Source: Deltaproteobacteria bacterium
GTDB taxonomy: Bacteria; Myxococcota_A; Polyangia; Polyangiales; Ga0077539
DNA length: 59,890 nucleotides
Direction: 5' to 3'
Assembly (NCBI GenBank): GCA_016704445.1
Contig: JADJAE010000070.1
Coordinates: forward strand, 1-59,890
Below the pieces are notes generated by a model. The model was not told the origin of the DNA and searched no databases. It saw nothing but the letters and a program-made list of their open reading frames with translations. The position numbers and the translations under genes were made by a program. The number at the start of each line of letters is the position of its first letter. Positions within the stretch are counted from its first letter, which is position 1. Below, piece by piece: positions 43,223 to 54,440 of the stretch.

Positions 43223-46194
43223 TCACGCTGCCTTGTATGTCTGCGAGAACACCGCGTCGGAGACGAAGCGCTTGAAGCTCGGGTTGTCCGAGAACTGCTT
43301 GAACAGCTCCGTGTGGTCCGTCAGCAGGTCGAGCACCGCCTGCTCCAGGGCCTTGTCGCACTCGATGCGGGCGTTCTGCGGGTCGGAGTTCTTGATCGCC
43401 GCCTGCACCGCCGGGTCGGCGGCGACCTTCTGCGGGAGCTCGACCGCGATCACCCTGGCGATGAGGTCGCGGTCCTCGAAGGGGATGTTGGCGAAGAGCT
43501 CGTTGAAGCGCTGCACGATCACCGACAGCCTCTCGACCTCCGCGTCCTTCTTGAACCCCGCCGCACCGGCCGAGTCCGGGACGAGAATCCCGTCCGCGTC
43601 GGGCAGCTTCACCGCGAGCTGCGCGCGCACCTCGATGCGGTACGTCTCCATGTCGATGGTGTCGAGAATCCCCTTGGCGAGATCCTCCTCTTTCGGCGCC
43701 GGGAGCTTGGGCAGCAGGAAGTTCAGGAAGATGGTGAGCTTCTCCCAGCCCGTGTTGCCGTACGGCAGAACCGTCGCGAGAAACTCGTAGGTCCGAACGA
43801 AGGCCTTCGCGTTTCCCTTGAACCCCACCTGGCCGTCCTCGTCGAGGGCGAGGTACGCAGGCACGCAGGCGTCCACGATGGCGTCGAGCTTCTCGCGGCT
43901 CGCTCCTCCGAGAAACAGCGCCACCAGGGTCTCCACGTCAGCCTGTTCGTACACCTGCCAGGCGTCGAGCTCCGCCTTCAGGTCATGGAGCTTGTTCGGG
44001 TCGGTCTCTCCCGACAGGATCGTCGTCCGGTAGTAGTCCGCGAACGACTCCTGGATGGTCTTCTCGTCATTGACGAAGTCCAGAACGAAGCAGTCGTCCT
44101 TCTTGGGGTGCGCGCGGTTGAGCCGCGACAGCGTCTGCACCGCCTTCGGTCCCCCCAGAGGCTTGTCGACGTACATCGTGTGCAGCAGCGGCTCGTCGAA
44201 GCCCGTCTGGTACTTGTCCGCCACGATCAGGAAGCGGTACGGCTCGCTCTTGAAGCGCTCCGGGATGTCCGCGCTGGGGAAGCCGTTCATGGCAGCCTCG
44301 TCGACATGCTTCCCTCCCACCTCGTGCTCGCCCGAGAAGGCCACGATGGACTTGAATGGGCTCTTGATCTTTGCGAGGTAGGCGTCGAAGGCCAGCTTGT
44401 ACTCGATGGCCCGCGCGATGCCCGACGAGACCACCATCGCCCTCGCCTGCCCGCCGATCTTCTTCGCCGCGATCACCCGTTCGAGGAAGTGGTCGATCAT
44501 CACCTCGGCCTTCCTCGCGATCGCCTCCGGCTTGTCCTCCACGAACTTCCGCAGCTTCTTGTGCGCGCGGTTGACGTCGAAGGCCGGGTCGTCCTCGATC
44601 GTCTTCACCAGCCGGTAGCTGTCCACCGGCGTGTAGGTCCGCAGCACGTCCAGGATAAACCCCTCCTGGATGGCCTGCTTCATCGTGTAGCTGTGGAAGG
44701 GCCGGTAATCCGGCTCGGGGCCGTCGCTGACCTTCTCACCGAACAGCCGCAGGGTCTTCTTCTTCGGGGTCGCGGTGAACGCGAAATAGCTCCCGTTCTT
44801 GAGTTGCCGGCGCGACTCGATGATGGCGTTGACCTTGTCCTCGGTGTCGCTCTCGTCCGACTCTGCCCCTTCGCCCGTCTCCGCCTTTGGTTTTCGCTTT
44901 CTGCGCGGTCGGGTCGCCCAGGGCGACGTGCATCGCCGTCGATGCTTTCCCGCCCTGGCTGGAGTGCGCCTCGTCGATCACGATCGCGAAGCGCCTGCCA
45001 TTGTGCTCCTCGGCCATCTCTTCGAGCACGAAGGGAAACTTCTGCACCGTCGTCACGATGACCTTCTTGCCCTCCTGCAAGAACTTCTTGAGATCCCCAG
45101 AGCGCAGCGCCGCGCCCACCGCCGAGGCCTCGTGCATGAAGCGGCGGAGGTTGTCCCGGAGCTGCTTGTCGAGCACCCGGCGGTCGGTCACCACCAGGAT
45201 CGAATCAAACAAGGCCTTGTCGCCGTGTCGCACCTCGATGAGCTGATGCGCCAGCCAGGTGATGGAGTTGCTCTTGCCCGATCCCGCCGAGTGCTGGATC
45301 AGGTAGCGCTGCCCCACCCCCTTCGCGCGTGCGTCGGCCAACAGCCTGCGCACCACCTCCAGCTGGTGGTAGCGGGGGAAGACCACCTTGCGCTTCTTCT
45401 TCCCGTTCTCGCCCTCCTCCTCGATGATCTGGGCGAAGTTCTCGATGATGTCGGCGAGGCTCGCGCGCGGGAGCACCGACTTCCAGAGGGTAGTCCGTGG
45501 CGATGCCCGCGGGTTCGGGGGTTGCCCGCGCCGTCGTTGAATCCCTTGTTGAATGGGAGAAACCAGCTCTGCGGTCCGCGGAGCTCGGCGCACATGGCGA
45601 CCTGGGTGTCGTCCACCGCGAAGTGCACCGCGCAGCGACCGCGCTGGAAGATCAGCTCGTTGGGGTCGCGGTCGTTCTTGTACTGGCTGATGGCGTGCGC
45701 GAGCGTCTGGTTGGTGAACCTGTTCTTCAGCTCGAAGGTGGCGATCGGGAGTCCGTTGACGAAGATCACCAGGTCGAGCGAGCGGTGCGCCGCGTCGGCG
45801 CTGAAGTGCACCTGTCGGGTGACGGTGAAGCGGTTGGCGGCGTGGCGCTCGGCGGCCTTGAGGTTCCCCGGAGAGGACGCCGCAATAGAGGGAGACGTCG
45901 AGGGGCCGTGCCCGATGCCCTTGCGCAGCACCTCGATGACGCCGCGCTTCGTGATCTCCGATTGGATACGCGAGAGAAACTTCTCCCGCGTGGGGCTCTG
46001 CGGGGTGTCGAGGTCCGCCGCGGCCAGGGCCTCGGGCTGGGTCGCGGCGAGGAAGGCGCGGAGCTGGGTGACGTCGAGCGCGGGCGCGGTCGTAGTCCTT
46101 CGGGGTGCCCGCGAGGTAGCCCCGTCGGTCACGAGGCTCTCGACGATCAGCGACTCGAAGCCCAGCTCCGAGACGTCGGTGGGCGGCGTGTCAT
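43223..46194 (-). CDS. hsdR: type I restriction enzyme R subunit, frameshifted
   Basis: About 990 aa. The N-terminal nuclease shows SLDLVIFVNGLPIATFELKN (D...E-x-K). The motor has Walker A HSAGSGKSNSITW and Walker B VIDEAHSSQGG. SF2 motifs follow: SYFAFTATPKKKTLR, FSGEHEVGG, IVADKYQTGFDEPLLHTMYV and VQTLSRLNRAHP. The C-terminal assembly region is complete. The start region reads ELGFESLIVESLVTDG, then GYLAGTPKDYDRA in another frame. Shifts lie near 46185, 46105, 46085, 45495 and 44870. The start overlaps the hsdS stop. HsdR translocates DNA and cuts when two complexes collide. Confidence 0.85.
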
Positions 46195-47503
46195 GGGGCG
46201 CTCCGGTCGGCGGCGCGGAGAGTCTTGCGGCCGGTGACCACGTCCGCGATGAGGGCGGTGCGGTACTCCTGCATCACGGCGATCTCACGTTCGAACGTGG
46301 CAACGGCGGCGAGGAGCGGGTCAAGGCGTGCTTTGAGCTGAGCCACGATCTCGCGCTGTTCTTCGATCGGGCACTACAGCACAGGAAAGTCATAGACCTG
46401 TCCCAACTTGAGATGCTTCCCACCGTGCTGCCAAAGCAGTGAACATCAACATATCGCTGACCCACTGGGCCGAGGATCGTATAGAGCAAATACTCCGGAT
46501 CGAGAACCGCGGGGTCTGGGCGGAAGTACATCATCCGCTGGCCCATGCATAGATTGTCGTTCTCGGGCACAAGACACGCTTCTCCGGCCGGCGCCTCTCG
46601 TGTGAAGAACACATCACCCTGCCGGGGCGGACCACGCATGGTCCATGTGCGATAGTTCGCCTCGTCGGTGAGGGTGGGCTCCGAGAGGTCCAACATGCCA
46701 TCCCCGCACGTTCGATGTGCGAACGACAACGAAGCGTCCGTTCCTTCGACGATGGTTGGAGTGCGGTTCTTGCAGTCGATGATGGCTAGACAGATCTGCT
46801 ATTTTCTTCATGGCTCGCCACGTCTTGGGAAACCTTCCAAGCCACGGCGAGTCGCCATCTTGTAGCCTGTGTTCGATTGAGACCGCGCGTCGCGAAGCGA
46901 TGGATCAGCGCAGTGCGTTGCTCTGTAGCGACGATGATCATCCGCTGCTTCGTGGCGATGTATTCCGAGATCTCGCGCTCCTTCTGGTCGAGGAAGGTGA
47001 CGATAGCGTCTTGCTCGGACCGAGGAGGCAAGTATGCCGGGACCCTTCTAAAGTCCTCGTATCGCATATCCCATTGGTCCGTACGGACACCGTAGGAAAT
47101 TCGCCGCCATGCGTGGACGTGGTGATGTGAGCGGAGGAGGTAGTGAATGAAGCGAGGGGGGTGATCGCCGTGCAGTCGGCAAATGATGTATTCCGGGCTC
47201 ACCATGCCATCGATGGACGACACGCTGAGTGACCCCTGCCACGTATTCATCTTGTTGAAGCCCGCCTGGCCGGCCGCCACCACCTTGTAGTTGCTGAGCT
47301 CTTCTGGAATCGCGTTGTGATTGTCGGCGGTGCTCACTTCGCTCGATCACTCCGAGGTCTCGAACTACTGAAAGAAGCGGTAGCTCAGCTCGATTGCGCA
47401 AGCTCACCGTCTCGGTGAAGTGTCCGATAAGCGAGCGAGGCCAATGGCTCGGAGCGTCTGCCAGCCACGAGTCCACCGGATCTGACGCGATGCGGGCGTT
47501 CAC
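46191..47503 (-). CDS. hsdS: type I specificity subunit, heavily frameshifted
   Basis: About 437 aa when assembled. Start MNARIASDPVDSWLADAPSH overlaps the hsdM stop (ATGA). Half one includes NKMNTWQGSLSVSSIDGMVS and the conserved LPPRSEQDAIVTFLDQKERE. Half two has GMLDLSEPTLTDEANYRTWT, GDVFFTREAPAGEACLVPEN and PIEEQREIVAQLKARLDP. It ends TALIADVVTGRKTLRAADRS. Frame changes lie near 47345, 46830, 46780 and 46740, and an in-frame TAG occurs near 46376. It dictates the recognition sequence through two target-recognition domains. Sequence error and genuine decay cannot be separated here. Confidence 0.75.
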
Positions 47504-49552
47504 GCCACCCCTCCCAGCACGGTCGCCAGCAGCCCGTCGCTCCGCTTCTCCAGTTCGAGCAGCTCCTTCGCGATGTCCTCCAGCGACCGGAGCGCCTGGT
47601 ACTTGTAGAAATGCCGCGTGAACGGGATCTCATACCCCTTCACCGTCTTCTCCTCATCGATCCACGCGTCCGGCACGTGCGGCAGCACCTCCCGCGCGAA
47701 GTACGCCTCGATGGTGTCCGTCATCGGGACATTCTCATGGTCCCGCAGCTCCGGGTCCGCCTCGCGGATCAGCGTTCCGTCGTCCTCCACCCAGACCACC
47801 GCATCCGCCGTCGGGTCGACCGTCGTGAGGCTCGCGCGCCACTGCTTCCACCGCTTGTCGGTCAGCTTTGTCCCCGCCTTCTTCGCTGCCGCCGCCACGG
47901 ACTTCCGCACGGCGTTGAAGTCCCGGTGCGGCCCCGCTCCCAGCTTCGCCGCCACCGTCGCCGTCACGGCCATCAGCGCGTCATCCCCGTTGGACGCCTT
48001 CCGCAGCGCGTCGAGGTTCTCCTTCCCGAGATCCACCCGCAGCCGCAGCGGTCGCTCGACGGTGATCTGCCAGTAGCCGAACTCGCGGTTGTCGAAGATC
48101 TTCGACTGCTCGCCCGGCTTGAAGTCCACGAAGGTCGCGAGGATCTGGTCGATCTGCGCGGGCGAGAACTCGCAGTTCTTCTTCCCGAGGTTGCGCCGCA
48201 GCTTCGTGAACCACTGCGTCGCGTCGATGAGCTGCACCTTGCCCTTGCGGTGCGCGGGCTTCCGGTTGGAGAGCACCCAGATGTAGGTCGCGATGCCGGT
48301 GTTGTAGAAGAGGTTCTCGGGCAGCCCGATGACGGCTTCGAGCCAGTCATTCTCGATGATCCACTGGCGGATGTTGCTCTCGCCCTGGCCCGCGTCGCCG
48401 GTCATGATGGATGAGCCGTTGTGGATGGTGGCCACCCGGCTGCCGAGCCCCGTCGCGGCCCCCTTCATCTTGCTCAGCATGTTCACCAGGAACATCAGCT
48501 GACCGTCGCTCGACCGGGTCACCAGCGAGAACTCGGGGTTGCCGTCATGCGAGACGACGAAGCGCGGGTCGCTCACGCCCTTCTTGCCGTCGCCGCTGCC
48601 CAGCTTCTCCAGGTCGGCCTTCCAGCTCTTCCCGTACGGGGGATTGGCCAGCATGAAGTCGAACTCCACCCGCTTGAACTGGTCGTCGCTCAGGGTCGAC
48701 GCGAATCGGATGTTCTTCTCGTCTTCCCCTTTGATCATCAGGTCGGCCTTGCAGATGGCGTAGGTCTCGTCGCTCACCTCCTGGCCGTAGAGGTGCGTCG
48801 AGAGCTTCTTGCGGTGCGCCTCGGCGAGCTCGTGGAGCATGCCGTCGGCCTCGGTGAGCATGCCGCCCGTCCCGCAGGCGCAGTCGTAGACCAGCCAGGT
48901 GCCGTCGGTGATCTGGTCCTTGATAGGGACGAAGAGGAGGCTGGCCATGAGGCGCACCACCTCGCGCGGCGTGAAGTGCTCGCCGGCCTCTTCGTTGTTC
49001 TCTTCGTTGAAGCGCCGGATGAGCTCCTCGAAGACGTAGCCCATGCCGAGGTTGGAGTCCGGGTCCTGCTCCGCCCTTGAGGTCGAGCACCGGCTCCGGG
49101 CTGAGGTTGATGTCTGGAGAGACGAAGCGCTGGATGAGCATGCCGAGCCGGTCGGCCTTGAAGAGCTTCGGGAGCTGACCCCGGAAGTTGAACTTTTCCA
49201 TGATCTCGACGACGTTTTCGGAGAAGCCGTCGAGGTAGGCCTCGAAGTTGGCCACCATCTGCTTGGGGTGATCGAGCAGCGAGCGCAGGGTGTACGGCGA
49301 GGCGTTGTAGAACGCGAAGCCCGACTCCTTGGCGAGCGCCACGCCCTGGGTGGTGATCTTCTTCTCGTCGAGGAAAGCCTTCATCTTCAGCACCTTCGCC
49401 TTGGTGGGTTCGAGCAGGGCGTCGATGCGGCGAAGCACGGTCATCGGAAGGATCACGTCGCGGTACTTGCCGCGCACATAGACGTCGCGGAGCACGTCGT
49501 CGGCGATGAGCCAGATGAAGTTGGCGAGCTTGTTGTGCTGGGTGTGATCCAT
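47500..49552 (-). CDS. hsdM: type I DNA methyltransferase M subunit, one frameshift
   Basis: About 684 aa. N-terminal helical domain from MDHTQHNKLANFIWLIADDV. One extra base near 49070 breaks the frame just before MGYVFEELIRRFNEENNEEA. The methyltransferase core follows: GEHFTPREVVRLMASLLF, the SAM site YDCACGTGGM (D-x-A-C-G-T-G-G), the catalytic NPPYG in FDFMLANPPYGKSWKADL, and IATIHNGSS-like/NLFYNTGIATYIWVLSNRKP. It ends ELLELEKRSDGLLATVLGGV. It methylates adenine in the HsdS-specified target and forms the core M2S enzyme. Confidence 0.9.
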
Positions 49553-49569
49553 GGACGTATGCGAACCTT

Positions 49570-52360
49570 CTATTGAGTCCTGGCGTGTCGACAGAGTGGT
49601 CGGACATCGCAGTATCGGCAGCCGTCGCCAGGCTGCGCGGGGAAGCTCCGGTCGCGCACCCCGCGGGCGAGCGCCGTGAGGGCCTGCGTCGCGATCAGGA
49701 CCACATCGGGCGTGCTCGCGACGGTCACCCGGGCGGCGGCCTTCGGGGCGGTGAGGTCGTGGAGCCACGCGGCCCGCACGTCGTAGCCCTCTCCCCTCGC
49801 GGCGGCCGTGTACACCTGGAGTTGTAGCGCCATGGCCTCATCGACCTTCGCGACGCTGCGGGTCTTGTAGTCGACGAGAGCGAGGCCGCCGGGGAGGCCG
49901 TCTTCGCGGTCGAGGATCACATCGGCGCGGCCGACCACGTTGGCGGAGTCGAGGTGCAGCTCGAACGAGCGCTCGACCTCCCAGACGCGATCGAGGTCGG
50001 CGCGGAAGTGGGTGAGGTAGTGGGTGACGACCGTGCGGGCGCGGGCCTCCATGGTCTCCCACGCGGAGCGGTCGGCGTAGGGGAGGTAGAACTCGCGGTC
50101 GAAGAGCTGCTCGAAGCCCAGCAGCGAGGGGACGTCGCCGTGCTGGCGCACGTGCTCGGCGAGGCGTCGCAGGACGTGGTGCACCGCGCGCCCGTAGCCC
50201 AGCTCCTTCGCGGCCTGCGGCTGGAAGCCGAGGTTCTGGCGGAAGCGATACTGGAGCGGGCAGGACTGGTACTGCGCGAGCTCGGAGAACGAGAACGTGG
50301 GCTTGTCGCCAGCCCCGTGCGGGTGCGCCGGGAGCTGCGTGGGCGTCCACGGCGCGGCGGTGACCAGCGGCGCCGAGGGGCCTGCGGCGAGGGTGAAGTA
50401 GGGTGAGGGCGCGGCGCTCTGCGAGGTGACCCGCTGGTGGGTCGAGAGGTAGAGGTGATCGCGGGCGCGGGTGATGGCGACGGAAAGGCCGCCGCTCGTC
50501 CTCATCGGTGCCCTCGTAACGGCTGGCGGGGAAGAGCGAGCGCGGCACGAGCCAGGGCTGCTGCTTGCCGGTGAAGTAGCTCGGGAAGCGGTTGGCCGAG
50601 AGGCACGGAACGAACACCACCGGCCATTCGAGCCCCTTGGCGGCGTGGATGGTGGAGAGCGTGACGGCGTCCTGGTCGAAGTCGGGCTCGCCGGTGAAGT
50701 CCTGGTATTCGCTGCGGGCGTAGTAGTCGATGTAGTCGACGAGCTTGTCGATGAAGCGCTCGCCGCCCGCGAAGCCCGGGTGCACCGACCGCGCGCCGTC
50801 GGGGTCGACCTCGCGGTAGGCCCGACGGGTGACGCTCTCGTAGTCTGCGAGGAGCTCGCTGAAGCGACCGAGCACGCCGAGTCGGCGCGTGACCTCGGGG
50901 TCGTCGGTGTCCCAGGTGTGGACGTTGAAGACGTTGAGGAGCCGGTAGTAGGTGCCGACGAGGTCTGCCTCTTCGAGCTTCGGCAGCGCCTTCTGGAAGA
51001 CGAAGAGCAGCTTGCCGACGCCGTCGAGGCGGTGCGCGTCGAGCCCGAAGAGGCTCTGGAGGCGCGGCAGGAGGGCGTCGAGGGTGAGCGGCTTCTCGAC
51101 CTCGTCACGGGCGGTCCAAAACGTCGTCCGACCGGCGAGCCAGGCGAAGACCTCGGCGAGCAGCTCGGCCTCGGGTTGCCGGAAGAGCCCGGAGCGCCCC
51201 TCGCAGCGGTAGGGAATCCCCCGCGCCTCGAAGGCCTGGAGGAAGGGCGTGGTGGAGGTCATCGCGCGGAAGAGCAGCGCGACCTGCCGGTACGGAACGC
51301 CCGCGGCGCGCAGGGTCACGATCGCGTCGGCGATGTGCTCGGCCTCCCGGCGCGCGTCCTTCGCGACGAAGGCGGTGACGGCGTGGGGGTCGTCGTCGCG
51401 GGAGGCGGTGACGACCTTGTCGATGCGATGCGGGATGGTGTCCGCGAACTTCGCGGCGGTCGTGACGATGGAGGCGCGCGAGCGTCGGTTGACGCCGAGC
51501 GTCTCGCGGTGCGCGGCGAACTCCGTCTGGAAGGTGCGGATGTAGTCCACGGACGACCCGCGCCACTGGTAGATGGCCTGGTCGTCGTCGCCGACGACGC
51601 AGACGGAGACGGGCCCAGCCCCGAGGCGTCGGATGAGCGCGGCCTGCGCGGGGTTGATGTCCTGGAACTCATCGACGATGAGGTGACGCAGGTCGTGGTG
51701 GACGTTGTGGAGGACGTCAGCCTTCGCGAGCTCGGCAACGGCGAGGGCGGTGGCCTGGTTGAACGTGAGGATGTGGTAGCGGTCGAGGAGAGCGAGGTAG
51801 CGCTCGAACACGTCGCGGAACGGTCCGGCGGGGAGTGCCTCCGACGGCAGCATCTCGTTCTCGACGACGTCGGCGGTCTTGATAAACGACTGGATCGCGC
51901 CGACCTTCGACTCGATGCCGAGCTGTGCGAGGCCGACGACGTCGTACTCACGGGTGAGCAGACCGACGAGGCGGTGCTCGTTGGCGAGGTCGAAGGTGGC
52001 GTACCGCGCGACGCGCTCCTGGAGGAACCGCAGGCACCATGCGTGGAGGGTCCCGACGAACATCGGGGAGAGCTCGTCGAGGTTGCGGGTGGGAGAGAGC
52101 TGCTGGACCTTGCGGAGGATGCGGGTCTTGAGGCCCTCCGCTGCGAGCCGCGTGAAGGTGAAGGCGATGATGGCTCGCGGCGCAACACCCTCGGAGAGGA
52201 GCGTGGCCACCCGCATGGCGACGGTCTCCGTCTTGCCCGAGCCAGCGCAGGCGACGACCTGGAGGTGTCCCTCGCGGTGCGCGATGACGCGTTGCTGCTC
52301 GGGGGAATAGACGGTTGGCTGCGGAGCCGCGACACAACCTTCAGTGGGCGAGGGATCCAA
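49570..52360 (-). CDS. UvrD/Rep-type SF1 helicase fused to a Cas4/AddB-like nuclease, one frameshift
   Basis: About 930 aa from a TTG start. Q-motif and motif I: YSPEQQRVIAHREGHLQVVA, CAGSGKTETVAMRVATLL. Motif Ia AFTFTRLAAEGLKTRI; motif II LRHLIVDEFQDINPAQAALI; motif III VVGDDDQAIYQWRGSSVDYI; motif V AVTLSTIHAAKGLEWPVVFV; motif VI LSVAITRARDHLYLS. One indel near 50500 lies between the last two. The C-terminal PD-(D/E)xK domain has VVGRADVILDRE and ALVDYKTRS, with cysteines SCPLQYRF and DGCRYCDVRPLCRH likely for an Fe-S cluster. It is encoded 17 bases upstream of hsdM and probably shares its transcript. Confidence 0.85.
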
Positions 52361-52479
52361 GTGACAGCCTCTCGATCGTCATGCTTGCGGGGGAGTCATA
52401 GCTCTCCCCGACGAGCACGATTGCAGAGGGACCCAAGGGAGGGCAACGGGCAACTGCGCCGCAGGTCGTGGTGGTTCCG

Positions 52480-53235
52480 TCAGAGCGCCGGGGCGACGAG
52501 CACCACGGTGTCGCCTCGGATGTGGTCGAGCGCGTAGCCCGTGGACCAGAGCTCGATCATCGTGGCGGTGGGGTCGGGCAGCTCCCGGTACGGCGTGCCG
52601 TCGGGGCGCTGGAGGTCTCGCGCGGCGGCCTCCCTCCAGAGCACGCACGCGGCGACGTCGTCGGCCACCCGCAGGGCGTAGGCCTTCCCGGTGACGTCGA
52701 GCACCGCCCGCACCTCGCGCACGCTGAGGAAGTCCGTGGAGCGCGCGTCGAGCACGCGCATCAGCTCCTGCAGGATCTTCGTCATGCGATACCGATCGAG
52801 GTAATGCTGGAACCACCGCTCGGCGGCGACGACCTTCCACGCCACCCGGGTGGCCGCGACGCGCGGCTCCGAGGGCGCCTCCCACGCCGCGCTCTGCGCC
52901 GCGAAGCTCAGCGCCAGCGACCCCGCCTGGGCGATGCCCCGAGGGTCGCACGCGAGCACCACCGCGGCGTCGATGGACTCCGGCAGCGCGGGCTCGTGGG
53001 CCCCTGCGGACTCCTCGCGGAGGGGCTGCCAGCGGGGCTCATCGACGGGGGCGGCGAGCTCCCGGAAGGCGCCTCGGGCCTCGCGCTCCGGTCCAGGGAC
53101 GAGCCCCCGCGCGATGAGCGCCTCCCAGGCCTCGCGGACGTCCGTCATGCCGATGACCACGGTGCGCGCCTCGGGCAGCCGCGGCCGCCCGGGGAGCAGC
53201 ACGCGGCGGGCGAACTCGGTCCACTCGTGGGTCAT
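52480..53235 (-). CDS. hypothetical protein
   Basis: 251 aa from ATG 53235 (MTHEWTEFARRVLLPGRPRL); the upstream GC-rich extension is unlikely to be coding. Ordered sequence includes LPESIDAAVVLACDPRGIAQ and KVVAAERWFQHYLDRYRMTK. It ends ELWSTGYALDHIRGDTVVLV. It is soluble and of unknown family. The gene lies upstream of the helicase on the same strand with a 120-base gap. Confidence 0.55.
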   Translation of the reverse strand: MTHEWTEFARRVLLPGRPRLPEARTVVIGMTDVREAWEALIARGLVPGPEREARGAFRELAAPVDEPRWQPLREESAGAHEPALPESIDAAVVLACDPRGIAQAGSLALSFAAQSAAWEAPSEPRVAATRVAWKVVAAERWFQHYLDRYRMTKILQELMRVLDARSTDFLSVREVRAVLDVTGKAYALRVADDVAACVLWREAAARDLQRPDGTPYRELPDPTATMIELWSTGYALDHIRGDTVVLVAPAL

Positions 53236-53313
53236 GGGCGCCGACGGAGTGTAGCGACGCCCGCGCGACGGGCACACGCCAAGCGCCCCGCGCTGAGGGT
53301 CTGTTTGATGAAG

Positions 53314-53424
53314 ACCCCCCCCCCCCCCGGGGCCGGCTTCCCGCCCCCCCCCGGGCTTCCGCGTTTTCCTTCGGCCCCCCTCCCCCCTCCCCGCCCCCCC
53401 TTCCCCCGGCGGGGGGGGGGGGGG
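53314..53424. other. homopolymer-rich C and G tract
   Basis: Starts with a run of 15 C, continues with further runs of 6-9 C, and ends with a run of 14 G. No gene is possible here. It is either an unstable natural tract or a badly resolved consensus, and the 53236-53456 interval otherwise contains nothing recognisable. Confidence 0.7.
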
Positions 53425-53456
53425 CCGGGCGCAGCACCACCGACTCCGTCAGCGCG

Positions 53457-54437
53457 CTAGAACCGCCCCGCCCCCACGATGCCGCCCCCACCGGGCCACG
53501 GCTCCACCCGCAGGCTCGTCACCGCCGCCCCCGACGGCGCGCTCTCCCCTCGGGCCATCATCACCAGCGCCGTCACGCCCGCGCCCAGCGCGCCCAGCGC
53601 CATCACGTCCGTCGCCACCGCCAGCGAGCGCCCTCGCGTGGCGAGCCGGTCGACGTCCCCGTCCGTCTGCGTCCTCGTCCGGAACTCATCGTGCGCCTCG
53701 ACCGCCAGCACCCCGGTGATCGTCGCCCCGAGCGCCAGCGCCCCGCCCGTGACGCCCCACACCCAGGCCCTCGTGAACCACGGCTGCGGCGGCGACCTCA
53801 TCGCCCTCGGCGCCACCGCGGTCACCACCGGCGCGCTCACCACCGGCGCGCTCACCACCGGCGGGCTCACCACCGGCGCGCTCACCTCGGGCAGCACCAG
53901 CCGCAGCGAGGGCGCGTCGCCCGACGCCACGGTCACCTCCACCCGCTGCGTCACCCGACCCGGCGAGCTCGCCTCGATCACGTGCCGCCCGGGGCCCACG
54001 CTCAGCACGTCGCCGCTCGCCGTGCGCCCGTCGAGGGTCACCGTCGCCGTCGGGGGATCGCACTCCACGCGCACCCTCGCCATCAGCGGCAGCAGCTCCC
54101 GTAGGGTGCGCTCCGCCTCGGTTCTCTGCCGCGACCGCTGCCCCTCCGTCGCCGCCAGGAACCTCCTCAGCGCATCGATCGCCTCGGGGTACTCGTGCAG
54201 CGCCTGGTGCGTCGCGCCGAGGTTGAACAGCAGCGACGGCCGCGCCGAGAGCGCGTAGGCCCGCTCGAACTCCACCAGCGCCGCGCGGAGGTCCCCCGCC
54301 TCGAAGAACCCTACGGCCCGCTCGAAGTGCACCCGCGCCTCCTCCATCGGACCGGTCTGCGCCTCCGCGCTGCGCGCCGCGCCGTGCAGCCCCACGGCCA
54401 GCGCGACGATCGCCCACCCTCGAAGCCCATATCCCAT
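53457..54437 (-). CDS. TPR/PEGA-domain membrane protein
   Basis: 326 aa, intact. Signal peptide (AIVALAVGLHGAARSAEAQT), then TPR repeats (ARVHFERAVGFFEAGDLRAA, LVEFERAYALSARPSLLFNL, GATHQALHEYPEAIDALRRF). A PEGA-type domain follows (VRVECDPPTATVTLDGRTAS, GRHVIEASSPGRV), then a Val-Ser-Ala-Pro-Val linker made of 15-bp repeats. Two membrane helices end it (VWGVTGGALALGATITGVLA and VMALGALGAGVTALVMM). This design is a standard companion of Polyangia kinases. Its start lies three bases after the kinase stop, so they form an operon. Confidence 0.8.
   Translation of the reverse strand: MGYGLRGWAIVALAVGLHGAARSAEAQTGPMEEARVHFERAVGFFEAGDLRAALVEFERAYALSARPSLLFNLGATHQALHEYPEAIDALRRFLAATEGQRSRQRTEAERTLRELLPLMARVRVECDPPTATVTLDGRTASGDVLSVGPGRHVIEASSPGRVTQRVEVTVASGDAPSLRLVLPEVSAPVVSPPVVSAPVVSAPVVTAVAPRAMRSPPQPWFTRAWVWGVTGGALALGATITGVLAVEAHDEFRTRTQTDGDVDRLATRGRSLAVATDVMALGALGAGVTALVMMARGESAPSGAAVTSLRVEPWPGGGGIVGAGRF
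53826..53890 (-). repeat. 15-bp tandem repeat encoding V-V-S-A-P
   Basis: Four to five copies of CACCACCGGCGCGCT-type units inside the TPR/PEGA gene, giving a flexible linker. Copy number may vary between strains without breaking the frame. Confidence 0.75.
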
Positions 54438-54440
54438 CCG

